NCBI RefSeq assembly: GCF_017347085.1
Contig: NZ_JADPSA010000029.1
Span: 372,001-436,000, forward strand
DNA: 64,000 nucleotides
Reading direction: 5' to 3'
Source: Nesterenkonia sp. E16_10
Lineage (GTDB): Bacteria; Actinomycetota; Actinomycetes; Actinomycetales; Micrococcaceae
This document shows positions 56,456 to 64,000 of the stretch, in pieces (position 1 is the first letter of the stretch; each line of letters opens with the position of its first letter). A program made the translations under genes and the position numbers. The notes beneath the pieces were generated by a model. It was not told where the DNA came from. It did not search any database and saw only the letters and a program-made list of their open reading frames with translations.

Positions 56456-57655
56456 GTGGATTTTGACGTACTGATTCTGTTCATCGTTCTTGCTGTGATC
56501 CTGCTCAGCACCCTGGGGTTCTTCCTGGTGCAGGGCGGAAAGCTGCTGCCCAAGGCCAAGCGTGAGCAATACCTGACCCAGCGGGACCCCGACGATCTGC
56601 CCTCCGGGGGCGTCGACACTCTCCCGGCGCCCACCGAGGACCGCCCGGAGACCGCCGAGCCGACCCTCGGGGACGGCGTGGACGTTCTCGAGGAGCCGAC
56701 GGTCCTTGAACCGACCGTCGAGACCCCGGAACCTGTGGCGGGGCGTCTGGCGCGGCTTCGCGCCCGGCTGGTCAAGTCCAACAACATCTTCGGCAAGTCG
56801 CTGCTTGCGCTGCTCTCACGGGACGAGATCGACGAAGACGTCTGGGAGGAGATCGAAGAGGTCCTGCTGATGGCGGACCTCGGCACCGATCCCACCATGG
56901 AGCTCGTGGATCGGCTCCGCGAGCGGGTCAAGGTCGAGGGCACCAGAGATCCCGCCGTGGTCAAGGCGATGCTCACCGAAGAGCTCACCGCCCTGGTGGA
57001 CCCGACCCTGGATCGTCGACTGACCGTCACGGCCGAGGGCCGCCCCGCCGTCATCATGGTCGTCGGCGTCAACGGCGTCGGCAAGACCACCACGGTCGGC
57101 AAGCTGGCCCGGATGCTGGTCGCCGAGGACAAGGACGTCCTGCTCGGTGCGGCCGACACCTTCCGCGCCGCCGCCGCCGAGCAGCTGAGCACCTGGGGTC
57201 ACCGCGTGGGGGTGCCCACGGTGAAGTCCGACGTCGAGGGCGCTGACCCGGCCTCTGTGGCCTATGAGGCCGTGGACAAGGGCATCGAGCTCGAAGCCGA
57301 CGTCGTCATGATCGACACCGCGGGCCGGCTGCAGAACAAGTCCAACCTGATGGACGAACTCGGCAAGGTCAAGCGCGTGGTGGAGAAGAAGTCCGCCGTG
57401 GACGAGGTCCTGCTGGTCCTCGACGCGACCACCGGTCAGAACGGCCTGAACCAGGCCAAGGTCTTCTCCGAGGTCGTCAACGTCACCGGCATCGTGCTGA
57501 CCAAGCTCGACGGCACGGCTCGCGGCGGCATCGTGGTCGCGATCCAGCGCCAGCTGGGCGTCCCGGTGAAGCTGATCGGGCTCGGCGAGGGACCCGATGA
57601 CCTCGCGCCCTTCGACGCCGCCGAGTTCGTCGCCGCGCTGCTCGAAGACCACTGA
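56456..57655 (+). CDS. ftsY: signal recognition particle receptor FtsY
   Basis: FtsY docks SRP-ribosome complexes at the membrane. The 399-residue protein starts with a membrane segment (VLILFIVLAVILLSTLGFFLV), then an acidic linker (residues about 35-95), then N and G domains: MVVGVNGVGKTTTVGKLA, DTFRAAAAEQLSTW, DTAGRLQNKSNLMDEL, LVLDATTGQNGLNQAK, TKLDGTARGG and GLGEGPDDLAPFD. It is separated from ffh by the glycan island, whereas the two are usually close in actinobacteria. Confidence 0.97.
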   Translation: MDFDVLILFIVLAVILLSTLGFFLVQGGKLLPKAKREQYLTQRDPDDLPSGGVDTLPAPTEDRPETAEPTLGDGVDVLEEPTVLEPTVETPEPVAGRLARLRARLVKSNNIFGKSLLALLSRDEIDEDVWEEIEEVLLMADLGTDPTMELVDRLRERVKVEGTRDPAVVKAMLTEELTALVDPTLDRRLTVTAEGRPAVIMVVGVNGVGKTTTVGKLARMLVAEDKDVLLGAADTFRAAAAEQLSTWGHRVGVPTVKSDVEGADPASVAYEAVDKGIELEADVVMIDTAGRLQNKSNLMDELGKVKRVVEKKSAVDEVLLVLDATTGQNGLNQAKVFSEVVNVTGIVLTKLDGTARGGIVVAIQRQLGVPVKLIGLGEGPDDLAPFDAAEFVAALLEDH

Positions 57656-57685
57656 GCCTGAACGACCGCTGAATCTGAGCGGCCA

Positions 57686-57755
57686 CTGACTGCGGGCCGC
57701 CACAGCTCTGAACGGCCCTGATCCTGAACGGCCCCTGACTGTGGGCCGCCACAGC
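57686..57755. repeat. near-identical 21-bp direct repeat between ftsY and the GntR gene
   Basis: Two 21-bp copies at 57686-57706 and 57735-57755 differ at one base; CTGAACGGCC also recurs between them. Together they give a 49-bp period. It lies in the 132-bp convergent gap and holds no gene. Confidence 0.7.
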
Positions 57756-57787
57756 CTCATTCCTCCCCGGGCAGGCAGCCCGGCGGC

Positions 57788-58504
57788 CTAGGTGAGGAAG
57801 CCGCGCAGCAGCGACGCAGTGCCCTCCAGGTGATCGATCATCAGCGACTTCGCCCGCGCACCCTCCCCGTGCAGGATCGCGGTGGTGATCTCCATGTGCT
57901 GGGCGTTGGAATGCTCCAGGTTCGCCGGCAGCAGCGGAATCTCATCCAGCAGCGCGCTGACCCGGGCCCGGGTGTCGGTCACCGCGGTGATCAGCGACGG
58001 GGACCCACTCAGCTCCGCGATCGCGATATGGAACCGCGCATCCCGGGCCCGATAACTCGACCGATCCGCGCCTTCCAGGTCTGAGAGGCAGCCCTGCAGG
58101 TGCTCCCGGGCCGAGGCGGAGAGGTCTGCCTGGGCGGCCAGCTCCGCGGCGGCGGGCTCGAGCACCGCGCGGAAGACCAGCACGTCGCGCCGCTGGAGCG
58201 GATCCATACGCTGCACCCCCTGGGGGGCGGCGTTCGGAGCTTCCAGGATGTAGGTCCCGCCATAACGTCCTCGCCGGATCTCGAGGAACCCCGCCTTCTG
58301 CAGCTCGGCCAGGGCCTCGCGCAGGGTCGCACGCGAGACCCCCAGGTGCTCCGCCAGGTCCCGCTCCGGGGGCAGCTTCTGCCCCGGCGGGAAGAGCCCG
58401 ACCCGGATCGCCTGCAGCAGATGCTCGATCGTCTCCTCGAAGGTGTTGCCCGAGCGCACCGGACGCAGCACCGCATAGGGGTCCCCGAACTCTGCCGCCG
58501 TCAT
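57788..58504 (-). CDS. GntR/FadR-family transcriptional regulator
   Basis: A 238-residue regulator with an N-terminal winged helix (LFPPGQKLPPERDLAEHLGVSRATLREALAELQKAGFLE) and a C-terminal FCD ligand domain (LVFRAVLEPAAAELAA, ARFHIAIAELSGSP, HMEITTAILHGEGARAKSLMIDHLE) carrying the His/Asp residues of its ligand or metal site. The ATG at 58504 follows GGAGGATCAG. It is divergent from the permease-synthetase operon, so I infer that it represses that operon and responds to the amine or an intermediate. Confidence 0.9.
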   Translation of the reverse strand: MTAAEFGDPYAVLRPVRSGNTFEETIEHLLQAIRVGLFPPGQKLPPERDLAEHLGVSRATLREALAELQKAGFLEIRRGRYGGTYILEAPNAAPQGVQRMDPLQRRDVLVFRAVLEPAAAELAAQADLSASAREHLQGCLSDLEGADRSSYRARDARFHIAIAELSGSPSLITAVTDTRARVSALLDEIPLLPANLEHSNAQHMEITTAILHGEGARAKSLMIDHLEGTASLLRGFLT

Positions 58505-58609
58505 CTGATCCTCCGCTCTGGCTCTGGCCACAGCCTACGTGTTCCCAACGCGTGCCGAACGGGAGTCCGCCTATTGACGCCTCAGATCAGAGCTGGCAGG
58601 CTTCCGCAC

Positions 58610-58645
58610 AACACCATGGACTGAAATCAGTCCTTTGACGGTGTT
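58610..58645. promoter_or_regulatory. nested palindromes in the amine-operon promoter
   Basis: AACACC (58610-58615) and GGTGTT (58640-58645) enclose a perfect GGACTGA-AA-TCAGTCC palindrome (58618-58633). It lies 35 bp before the permease ATG, downstream of a plausible promoter (TTGACG at 58574-58579, 17-bp spacer, CAGGCT). It is the best candidate operator for the divergent GntR regulator. Confidence 0.55.
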
Positions 58646-58679
58646 CCCATCGGTTCGATTCCACAAGAGGTGGACAGCC

Positions 58680-60113
58680 ATGCCGCATCACAAGACCGGC
58701 CCATTCGTCGCTGATTCCAGCTATATGGCCCACCGCCGGCTCAAGACCGGCGCTGCGGGGTGGATCCTGCTCGCAGGACTCGGGGTCTCCTACGTCATCT
58801 CCGGGGACTTCGCAGGGTGGAACCTCGGTCTGGCAGAGGGCGGCTGGGGCGGCCTGCTGATCGCCTTCGTGCTCATGGGCGTGATGTACACCTGCATGGT
58901 CTTCGGACTCGCCGAGATGTCGTCCTCGCTGCCCACCGCCGGAGCCGGCTACGGCTTCGCTCGGCGAGCCCTGGGTCCGCTGGGAGGCTACGCGACCGGC
59001 GTCGCGGTGCTCATCGAATACGCGGTCGCGCCGGCGGCCATCGCCACATTCATCGGCGGCTACATCGAGGCGCTGGGGCTGTTCGGCATGACCAACTCCT
59101 GGCCGGTCTACCTGGCGGCCTACGTGATCTTCGTGGGCATCCATCTCTACGGCGTGGGTGAGGCGCTGCGGCTGATGTTCGGCATCACCGCGGTCGCCGT
59201 GCTCGCCCTGGTGGTCACGGTCATCGCGCTGGTCCCGCACTTCGACGCCGCGAACCTCTTCGACATCGTCCCGAACGACGCCGTGGGCGCCAGCGCCTTC
59301 CTGCCGATGGGCTATGCCGGGGCGATGGCCGCGCTGGTCTACGGCATCTGGTTCTTCCTGGCGATCGAGGGCGTCCCGCTGGCCGCCGAGGAGACCACCG
59401 ATCCCCAACGCGACATGCCGCGCGGCATCATCGTGGCGATGCTCATCCTGCTGGTCACCGGAGCCCTGATGCTGGTCCTGGTCCCCGGCGCCGCGGGCTC
59501 CGAGTCGATGAGCACCTCCGACAACCCGCTCCCCGAAGCGATCCGCGCCGTCGCCGGCCCCGACAGCGTGATGGCCAGCATCGTCAACTACGCCGGGCTC
59601 GCGGGCCTGATCGCCAGCTTCTTCTCGATCATCTACGCCTATTCACGGCAGCTCTTCGCACTCTCCCGCGCGGGCTACCTGCCGCGCTGGCTCTCGCTGA
59701 CCGGGCGCCGCAGGACCCCCTGGGTGGCCCTGATCGTGCCCGGCACCATCGGCTTCGTGCTCGCGGCGGCGACCCGGGACGGGGGCCTGCTGATCAACAT
59801 CGCGGTGTTCGGCGCCACGGTGTCCTATGTGCTGCTCAACCTCTCCCACATCGTGCTGCGACTGCGTGAACCCGACCTTCCGCGGGCCTACCGCACTCCC
59901 GGCGGAGTGGTCACCACCGGCATCGCACTCGTGCTGGCGGTGGTGGCGGTGATCGCGACCTTCCTGGTCGATGTGTTCGCCGCCTCGATCACCGCCGCGG
60001 TGTTCCTGGCCTTCCTCGGCTACTTCTGGTTCTTCAGCCGCCACCGTGTGGTCGCCAACGCGCCAGAGGAGGAGTTCGCCCGGGTCAAGGACGCAGACTC
60101 CACGCTGAACTGA
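58680..60113 (+). CDS. ethanolamine-type APC-family permease
   Basis: A 477-residue membrane protein with about twelve helices. The segments GAAGWILLAGLGVSYVISGDFAGWNLGLAEGGWGG and SLPTAGAGYGFARRALGP match the ethanolamine permease branch of the amino acid-polyamine-cation family. The start at 58680 follows AGAGG. As the first gene of the operon it probably imports the substrate of the pathway encoded next. Other small amines or amino acids remain possible. Confidence 0.85.
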   Translation: MPHHKTGPFVADSSYMAHRRLKTGAAGWILLAGLGVSYVISGDFAGWNLGLAEGGWGGLLIAFVLMGVMYTCMVFGLAEMSSSLPTAGAGYGFARRALGPLGGYATGVAVLIEYAVAPAAIATFIGGYIEALGLFGMTNSWPVYLAAYVIFVGIHLYGVGEALRLMFGITAVAVLALVVTVIALVPHFDAANLFDIVPNDAVGASAFLPMGYAGAMAALVYGIWFFLAIEGVPLAAEETTDPQRDMPRGIIVAMLILLVTGALMLVLVPGAAGSESMSTSDNPLPEAIRAVAGPDSVMASIVNYAGLAGLIASFFSIIYAYSRQLFALSRAGYLPRWLSLTGRRRTPWVALIVPGTIGFVLAAATRDGGLLINIAVFGATVSYVLLNLSHIVLRLREPDLPRAYRTPGGVVTTGIALVLAVVAVIATFLVDVFAASITAAVFLAFLGYFWFFSRHRVVANAPEEEFARVKDADSTLN

Positions 60114-60213
60114 ACCGAGCCTGAACCAGGCCCACCCTGAACTGAACCCGCCCCGGCATCACCGCCCCAGCCTCGACCCCGTCCCTGCCCCTCCACCCCA
60201 AGGAACAGATCCC

Positions 60214-61596
60214 GTGACGACATCGCCCAAACACCCCCGGAATGATCGAATGCTCACCGTTGAAGCCCTGCGTCTGGAGATCGTCGAGGGGCGCATCGAC
60301 ACCGTGGTCCTCGCCTTCACCGATATGCAGGGTCGGCTGCAGGGCAAGCTGTGCCACGCGCAGTTCTTCCTGGACTCGATGCTCGAGGAGGGCGCCGAGG
60401 GCTGCAACTACCTGCTGGCCGTGGACACCGAGATGAACACCCCGGGCGGCTACGCGATCAGCAGCTGGGAGGCCGGCTACGGCGATATGAGCTTCGCCAT
60501 GGATCTGGACACCATCCGGCTGATGCCGCACAACCCGGGGCAGGTGATGATCCAGTGCGATCTCACCGCCCATGACGGCACGCTGATACCGATGTCGCCT
60601 CGGGCGATGCTGAGCGCTCAGCTCGACCGCGCTCGGGAGATGGGGTATCAGATGCTCACCGGCACGGAGCTCGAGTTCTGCGTCTACAACACCAGCTACG
60701 AGGACGCCTGGGACTCCAACTACCAGAGCCTGGTCCCGGCGAACCGCTACAACGTCGACTACAACATCCTCGGCTCCCAACGGGTGGAGCCGCTGCTGCG
60801 CGAGATCCGCAATGCCATGTACACCGCCGGGATGACCGTGGAGAGCGCCAAGGGCGAATGCAACTTCGGCCAACATGAGATCGCCTTCCGCTTCGATGAG
60901 GGCCTGGTCACGGCGGACAACCACGTGGTCTACAAGCTAGCCTCGAAACAGATCGCCCAGCAGCAGGGGAAGTCCATCACCTTCATGGCCAAGCCCAACG
61001 AGCGTGAGGGCAGCTCCTGCCACATCCACATGTCCCTGCGCGGACTCGACGGTGAGCTGAGCTTCTGGGACGAGGAGACGAACACCCGCAGCGCCACCTA
61101 CGACCACTTCATCGCCGGGGTGCTCAAGGGAATGCGGGAACTCTCCATCTTCTACGCCCCGAACATCAACTCCTATAAGCGATTCGCCAAGGGCAGCTTC
61201 GCCCCCACCGCGGTGGCCTGGGGCATCGACAACCGGTCCTGTGCGGTGCGGCTGGTCGGTCACGGCGGCTCCGCCCGGATGGAGAACCGGCTTCCCGGCG
61301 GTGACGTCAATCCCTACCTGGCGCTCTCCGCCATGCTGGCCTCGGGTCTCTACGGCATCGAGCATCAGCTGGAGCTGGAACCCATGATGGAGGGCAACGC
61401 GTATGAGTCCGACGCGCAGGTCGTGCCCTCGGCGATGCGCGAGGCCCGCGACCTCCTCGAAGGCTCAGCACTGGCCCGCGAGGTCTTCGGCGAGGACGTG
61501 ATCGAGCACTACGTCCACTACGCCGATGTGGAGCTGGAGGCCTTCGAGGCCGCCGTCACCGACTGGGAGCTGCACCGTGGTTTCGAGCGGCTCTGA
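60214..61596 (+). CDS. glutamine synthetase-like gamma-glutamylamide synthetase
   Basis: A 460-residue member of the glutamine-synthetase fold. Instead of the classical GS glutamate-loop wording it has ESAKGECNFGQHEIAFRF and NEREGSSCHIHMSL, which mark the PuuA/IpuC/GlnA3-GlnA4 group that joins glutamate to an amine using ATP. Also visible are SYKRFAKGSFAPTAVAWGIDNRSCAVRLVG and RMENRLPGGDVNPYL. GTG at 60214 has AAGGAA upstream. Its neighbours (ethanolamine-type permease, hydrolase, aldehyde dehydrogenase) make ethanolamine or a similar amino alcohol the best candidate substrate. Confidence 0.88.
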   Translation: MTTSPKHPRNDRMLTVEALRLEIVEGRIDTVVLAFTDMQGRLQGKLCHAQFFLDSMLEEGAEGCNYLLAVDTEMNTPGGYAISSWEAGYGDMSFAMDLDTIRLMPHNPGQVMIQCDLTAHDGTLIPMSPRAMLSAQLDRAREMGYQMLTGTELEFCVYNTSYEDAWDSNYQSLVPANRYNVDYNILGSQRVEPLLREIRNAMYTAGMTVESAKGECNFGQHEIAFRFDEGLVTADNHVVYKLASKQIAQQQGKSITFMAKPNEREGSSCHIHMSLRGLDGELSFWDEETNTRSATYDHFIAGVLKGMRELSIFYAPNINSYKRFAKGSFAPTAVAWGIDNRSCAVRLVGHGGSARMENRLPGGDVNPYLALSAMLASGLYGIEHQLELEPMMEGNAYESDAQVVPSAMREARDLLEGSALAREVFGEDVIEHYVHYADVELEAFEAAVTDWELHRGFERL

Positions 61597-62416
61597 GGAG
61601 TCCACGTCCGCGCCGGGAGGTCCGCCCCGGATCGCGCTGACCACGTACTACCAGGAGGGGTCCTGGGGCGACTGGAGGTCGATCGCGGCGATCGTGCCCG
61701 GGACCTATGTGGAAGGCGTGGCGGCAGCTGGAGGAACTCCGGTGCTGCTGCCTCCGGTGGGCACCGACCCCTCGGTGCTGGAGCTGATGGACGGGCTGAT
61801 CGTGATCGGCGGGGTCGACGTGGACCCCCGGTTCTACGGCGCCGCCCGGCACGAACGCACCTCCTCCCAGCCGAGCCGGGATGAGCACGACATCGCGCTG
61901 ACCCGGGCGGCCCTGGATCGAGGCCTGCCGCTGTTTGCGATCTGCCGCGGCGCCCAGATCCTCAACGTCGCGCTGGGCGGAACCCTGATCCAACATCTGC
62001 CCGACGTTAATCCCGACGCCGCGCAGTACCAGCCCGCACCCGGGCGCTACGGAACCGTCCGGTTCACCACCGAACCGGGCAGCCGATGCGCGCAGCTGCT
62101 CGGGGAGAGCGCCGAGTCACCCTGCTACCACCACCAGGCGCTGGACACGGTGGCGGAAGGGCTCATCGTCACCGCCCGCGCCGCCGACGGGACCATCGAG
62201 GCCGTGGAGACCACCACGGAGCCCTGGGCCCTGGGCGTCCAGTTCCACCCCGAGGAGAACCGCAAGGATGCCCGGCTCTTCGAGGGCTTCGTCGACGTCG
62301 CCCGGCACTTCGCCCAGCGGCGAGACGCCGCAGCAGACACCACCCGCCAGCAGAGCCCGCCCCGAGGATCCGAGGCACCGGCTGAGCATGACCGAGAGGA
62401 CGCAACGCACCCATGA
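61577..62416 (+). CDS. class I glutamine amidotransferase-like gamma-glutamyl hydrolase (PuuD family)
   Basis: A 279-residue enzyme expected to cleave the gamma-glutamyl bond and release glutamate at the end of the route. The triad is visible: Cys123 ([16 protein letters not shown]), His224 and Glu226 ([11 protein letters not shown]). [13 protein letters not shown] is also characteristic. GTG at 61577, with GGGAG 7 nt upstream, gives a 20-bp overlap with the synthetase gene. Its stop overlaps the aldehyde dehydrogenase start as ATGA. The last ~35 residues are an unconserved tail. Confidence 0.88.
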   Translation: MVSSGSEESTSAPGGPPRIALTTYYQEGSWGDWRSIAAIVPGTYVEGVAAAGGTPVLLPPVGTDPSVLELMDGLIVIGGVDVDPRFYGAARHERTSSQPSRDEHDIALTRAALDRGLPLFAICRGAQILNVALGGTLIQHLPDVNPDAAQYQPAPGRYGTVRFTTEPGSRCAQLLGESAESPCYHHQALDTVAEGLIVTARAADGTIEAVETTTEPWALGVQFHPEENRKDARLFEGFVDVARHFAQRRDAAADTTRQQSPPRGSEAPAEHDREDATHP

Positions 62417-63771
62417 CCGCGACCGAGATCATCGATCCGAGCACCGAAGAGGTCATCGAGACCATCGAGCTGGCCTCGCTGCAGGAGACCGACACCGCCA
62501 TCGCCCGCGCTCAGCGCGCCTTCACCTCCTGGCGCGCAGTGGACCCGGCGGACCGGGCGCGTCTGCTGCGTCGCTTCGCCCAGGCGGTGGACGCTGATCT
62601 GGAGCATCTCGCGGCCCTGGAGGTGCGCAACGCCGGGCACACCATCAGCAATGCCCGCTGGGAGGCCGGCAACGTCCGCGACGTGCTGGACTACTACTCC
62701 GGAACTCCCGAGCGGCTCTCCGGTCGGCAGATCCCGGCCCCGGGAGGAGTGAACCTGACCTTCCACGAGCCGCTGGGCGTGATCGGGGTGATCGTGCCCT
62801 GGAACTTCCCGATGCCGATCGCCGGGTGGGGCTTCGCGCCTGCCCTGGCTGCGGGAAACACCGTGGTGCTCAAGCCGGCGGAGATCACCCCGCTGACCGC
62901 CATCCGGCTGGGCGAGCTCGCGCTGCAGGCCGGACTGCCCGAGGGCGTCTTCACCGTGCTGCCCGGCAAGGGCTCGGTGGTCGGCGAGCGCTTCGTGACC
63001 CACCCGGGGGTGCGCAAGGTGGTCTTCACCGGCTCCACGGCGGTGGGCAAGCGGATCATGGCCGGTTGCGCGGACCAGGTCAAGCGACTCACCCTGGAGC
63101 TGGGCGGGAAGAACTCCAACATCATCTTCGCCGACGCCGACCTGGAGCAGGCCGCCGCCGCCACCCCGGGCGGCGCCTTCGACAATGCCGGACAGGACTG
63201 CTGCGCCCGGTCCCGGGTCCTGGTGCAGCGCAAGGTCCTGGACCGGTACCTGGAGCTGCTGGAACCTGCCGTGCGCGGCTTCCGCTGCGGGGACCCCCGG
63301 CAGGAGCAGACCGACATGGGACCCCTGGTCTCCGCGGCCCATCGCGACTCCGTGGCCGCCTACCTCGAGGACGACGCCCCGATCGCCTTCCAGGGGTCCG
63401 CACCCTCCGGTCCCGGATTCTGGTTCCCGCCGACCGTCCTCACCCCCTCCCCCGACTCCCGAGCGTTCCACGAGGAGATCTTCGGGCCGGTCCTGGCCGT
63501 GGTCCCCTTCGAGGATGAGGCCGAGGCGATCCGACTGGCCAATGACACCGACTATGGCCTCTCGGGCTCCATCTGGACCCGGGATGTGGGACGCGCACTG
63601 CGGGTCTCGCGAGGGGTCGAGGCCGGAAACCTCTCGGTCAACACCCACGCCTCGGTGCGCTACTGGACCCCCTTCGGCGGGTTCAAGGAATCCGGCTTCG
63701 GCCGGGAGCTGGGCCCCGACGCCGCCGAGGCCTTCACCGAGACCAAGAACGTCTTCATCTCCAGCAGCTGA
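62413..63771 (+). CDS. NAD(P)-dependent aldehyde dehydrogenase
   Basis: A 452-residue member of the aldehyde dehydrogenase superfamily. It has [37 protein letters not shown], the catalytic base Glu229 in LELGGKNSN and the nucleophile Cys263 in [10 protein letters not shown], plus [10 protein letters not shown]. In this operon it would oxidise a gamma-glutamyl-aminoaldehyde to the acid, as PuuC does in putrescine breakdown. It is a little shorter than most (about 480-500). ATGA overlap with the previous gene. Confidence 0.9.
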   Translation: MTATEIIDPSTEEVIETIELASLQETDTAIARAQRAFTSWRAVDPADRARLLRRFAQAVDADLEHLAALEVRNAGHTISNARWEAGNVRDVLDYYSGTPERLSGRQIPAPGGVNLTFHEPLGVIGVIVPWNFPMPIAGWGFAPALAAGNTVVLKPAEITPLTAIRLGELALQAGLPEGVFTVLPGKGSVVGERFVTHPGVRKVVFTGSTAVGKRIMAGCADQVKRLTLELGGKNSNIIFADADLEQAAAATPGGAFDNAGQDCCARSRVLVQRKVLDRYLELLEPAVRGFRCGDPRQEQTDMGPLVSAAHRDSVAAYLEDDAPIAFQGSAPSGPGFWFPPTVLTPSPDSRAFHEEIFGPVLAVVPFEDEAEAIRLANDTDYGLSGSIWTRDVGRALRVSRGVEAGNLSVNTHASVRYWTPFGGFKESGFGRELGPDAAEAFTETKNVFISSS

Positions 63772-63819
63772 GCGGCTGCACGGATCATCCCACCCGCTGT
63801 CCATCGACCAAGGAGTCCC

Positions 63820-64000
63820 ATGCAGATCAACGCCCGCCGTCTCGTCGACCGAAGCGCCGTCATCACCGGAGGTGCCAGCGGCATCGGTCTCGCCAGCGCC
63901 CGCCGGATGGCCGCCGAAGGAGCCCGCGTGGTCATCGCCGACGTCGACGCGGTCGCCGGCGAGCAGGCCGCCGCGGAACTGGGCGGGCTCTTCGTCAAGG
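63820..64000 (+). CDS. short-chain dehydrogenase/reductase (3' end cut by window)
   Basis: Only the first 60 codons are visible. They show the Rossmann signature [31 protein letters not shown] in part (TGGASGIG with the adenine-binding aspartate later). AAGGAG lies 5-6 nt before the ATG. If the pathway starts from an amino alcohol, this enzyme could oxidise the gamma-glutamylated alcohol to the aldehyde for the dehydrogenase upstream. Identity beyond the SDR family cannot be judged. Confidence 0.85.
   Translation, partial: MQINARRLVDRSAVITGGASGIGLASARRMAAEGARVVIADVDAVAGEQAAAELGGLFVK

Overview
The window is chromosomal DNA of a high-GC Gram-positive actinobacterium. The suf, fab, aceE and rpsP-trmD neighbourhoods, the SufU/SufT-type iron-sulfur system, the FasR-type fatty-acid regulator, DUF3052 and DUF3145 proteins, and frequent GTG starts fit the Micrococcales, probably a Micrococcaceae relative (Nesterenkonia/Arthrobacter-like). 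The genus cannot be fixed from the sequence alone. I see no rRNA, tRNA, insertion sequence, phage gene or CRISPR array. No stretch longer than about 260 bases lacks a gene.

Layout. (1) 1-553: 3' part of an ECF-type ABC ATPase gene. (2) 642-9197, minus strand: an exopolysaccharide operon transcribed right to left (Wzz/BY-kinase-like protein, WecG/TagA-type and family 2 glycosyltransferases, Wzx-like flippase, two tandemly duplicated TupA-like ATP-grasp proteins, polyprenyl glycosylphosphotransferase). A large LuxR (LAL-type) ATPase regulator follows at 9455-12397. (3) 12525-19458, minus strand: sufR-sufB-sufD-sufC-sufS-sufU-sufT. Divergent from sufR is an ABC transporter pair with ctaA (19662-22494). 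(4) Peroxiredoxin, DUF3052, aceE, then the fatty-acid synthesis block fasR-fabD-fabH-acpP-fabF (26658-31697) and DUF3145. (5) 32592-43893, minus strand: xerC, dprA, comM/yifB, yraN, rnhB, two lepB genes, rplS, trmD, rimM, KH protein, rpsP, ffh. (6) 43991-56260: a surface-glycan island between ffh and ftsY, with two giant two-domain glycosyltransferases joined by a small coiled-coil gene, and a WecC-type dehydrogenase flanked by two acyltransferase-3/SGNH paralogues. (7) ftsY, then a GntR/FadR regulator divergent from an operon for an ethanolamine-type permease, gamma-glutamyl-amide synthetase, class I amidotransferase, aldehyde dehydrogenase and an SDR cut by the window end (58680-64000).

Functional reading. 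Two separate surface-polysaccharide loci bracket a core of housekeeping genes. The last operon encodes what looks like a cytosolic gamma-glutamylation route for ethanolamine or a related amine, without any eut genes in view. Candidate operators precede sufR, the ABC-ctaA operon, fasR, fabD, the LuxR gene and the amine operon. At least five genes (sufR, the ABC ATPase, fasR, the first giant glycosyltransferase, ftsY) have a TAGACT-like -10 box 6-7 nt before the start codon, suggesting leaderless mRNAs.
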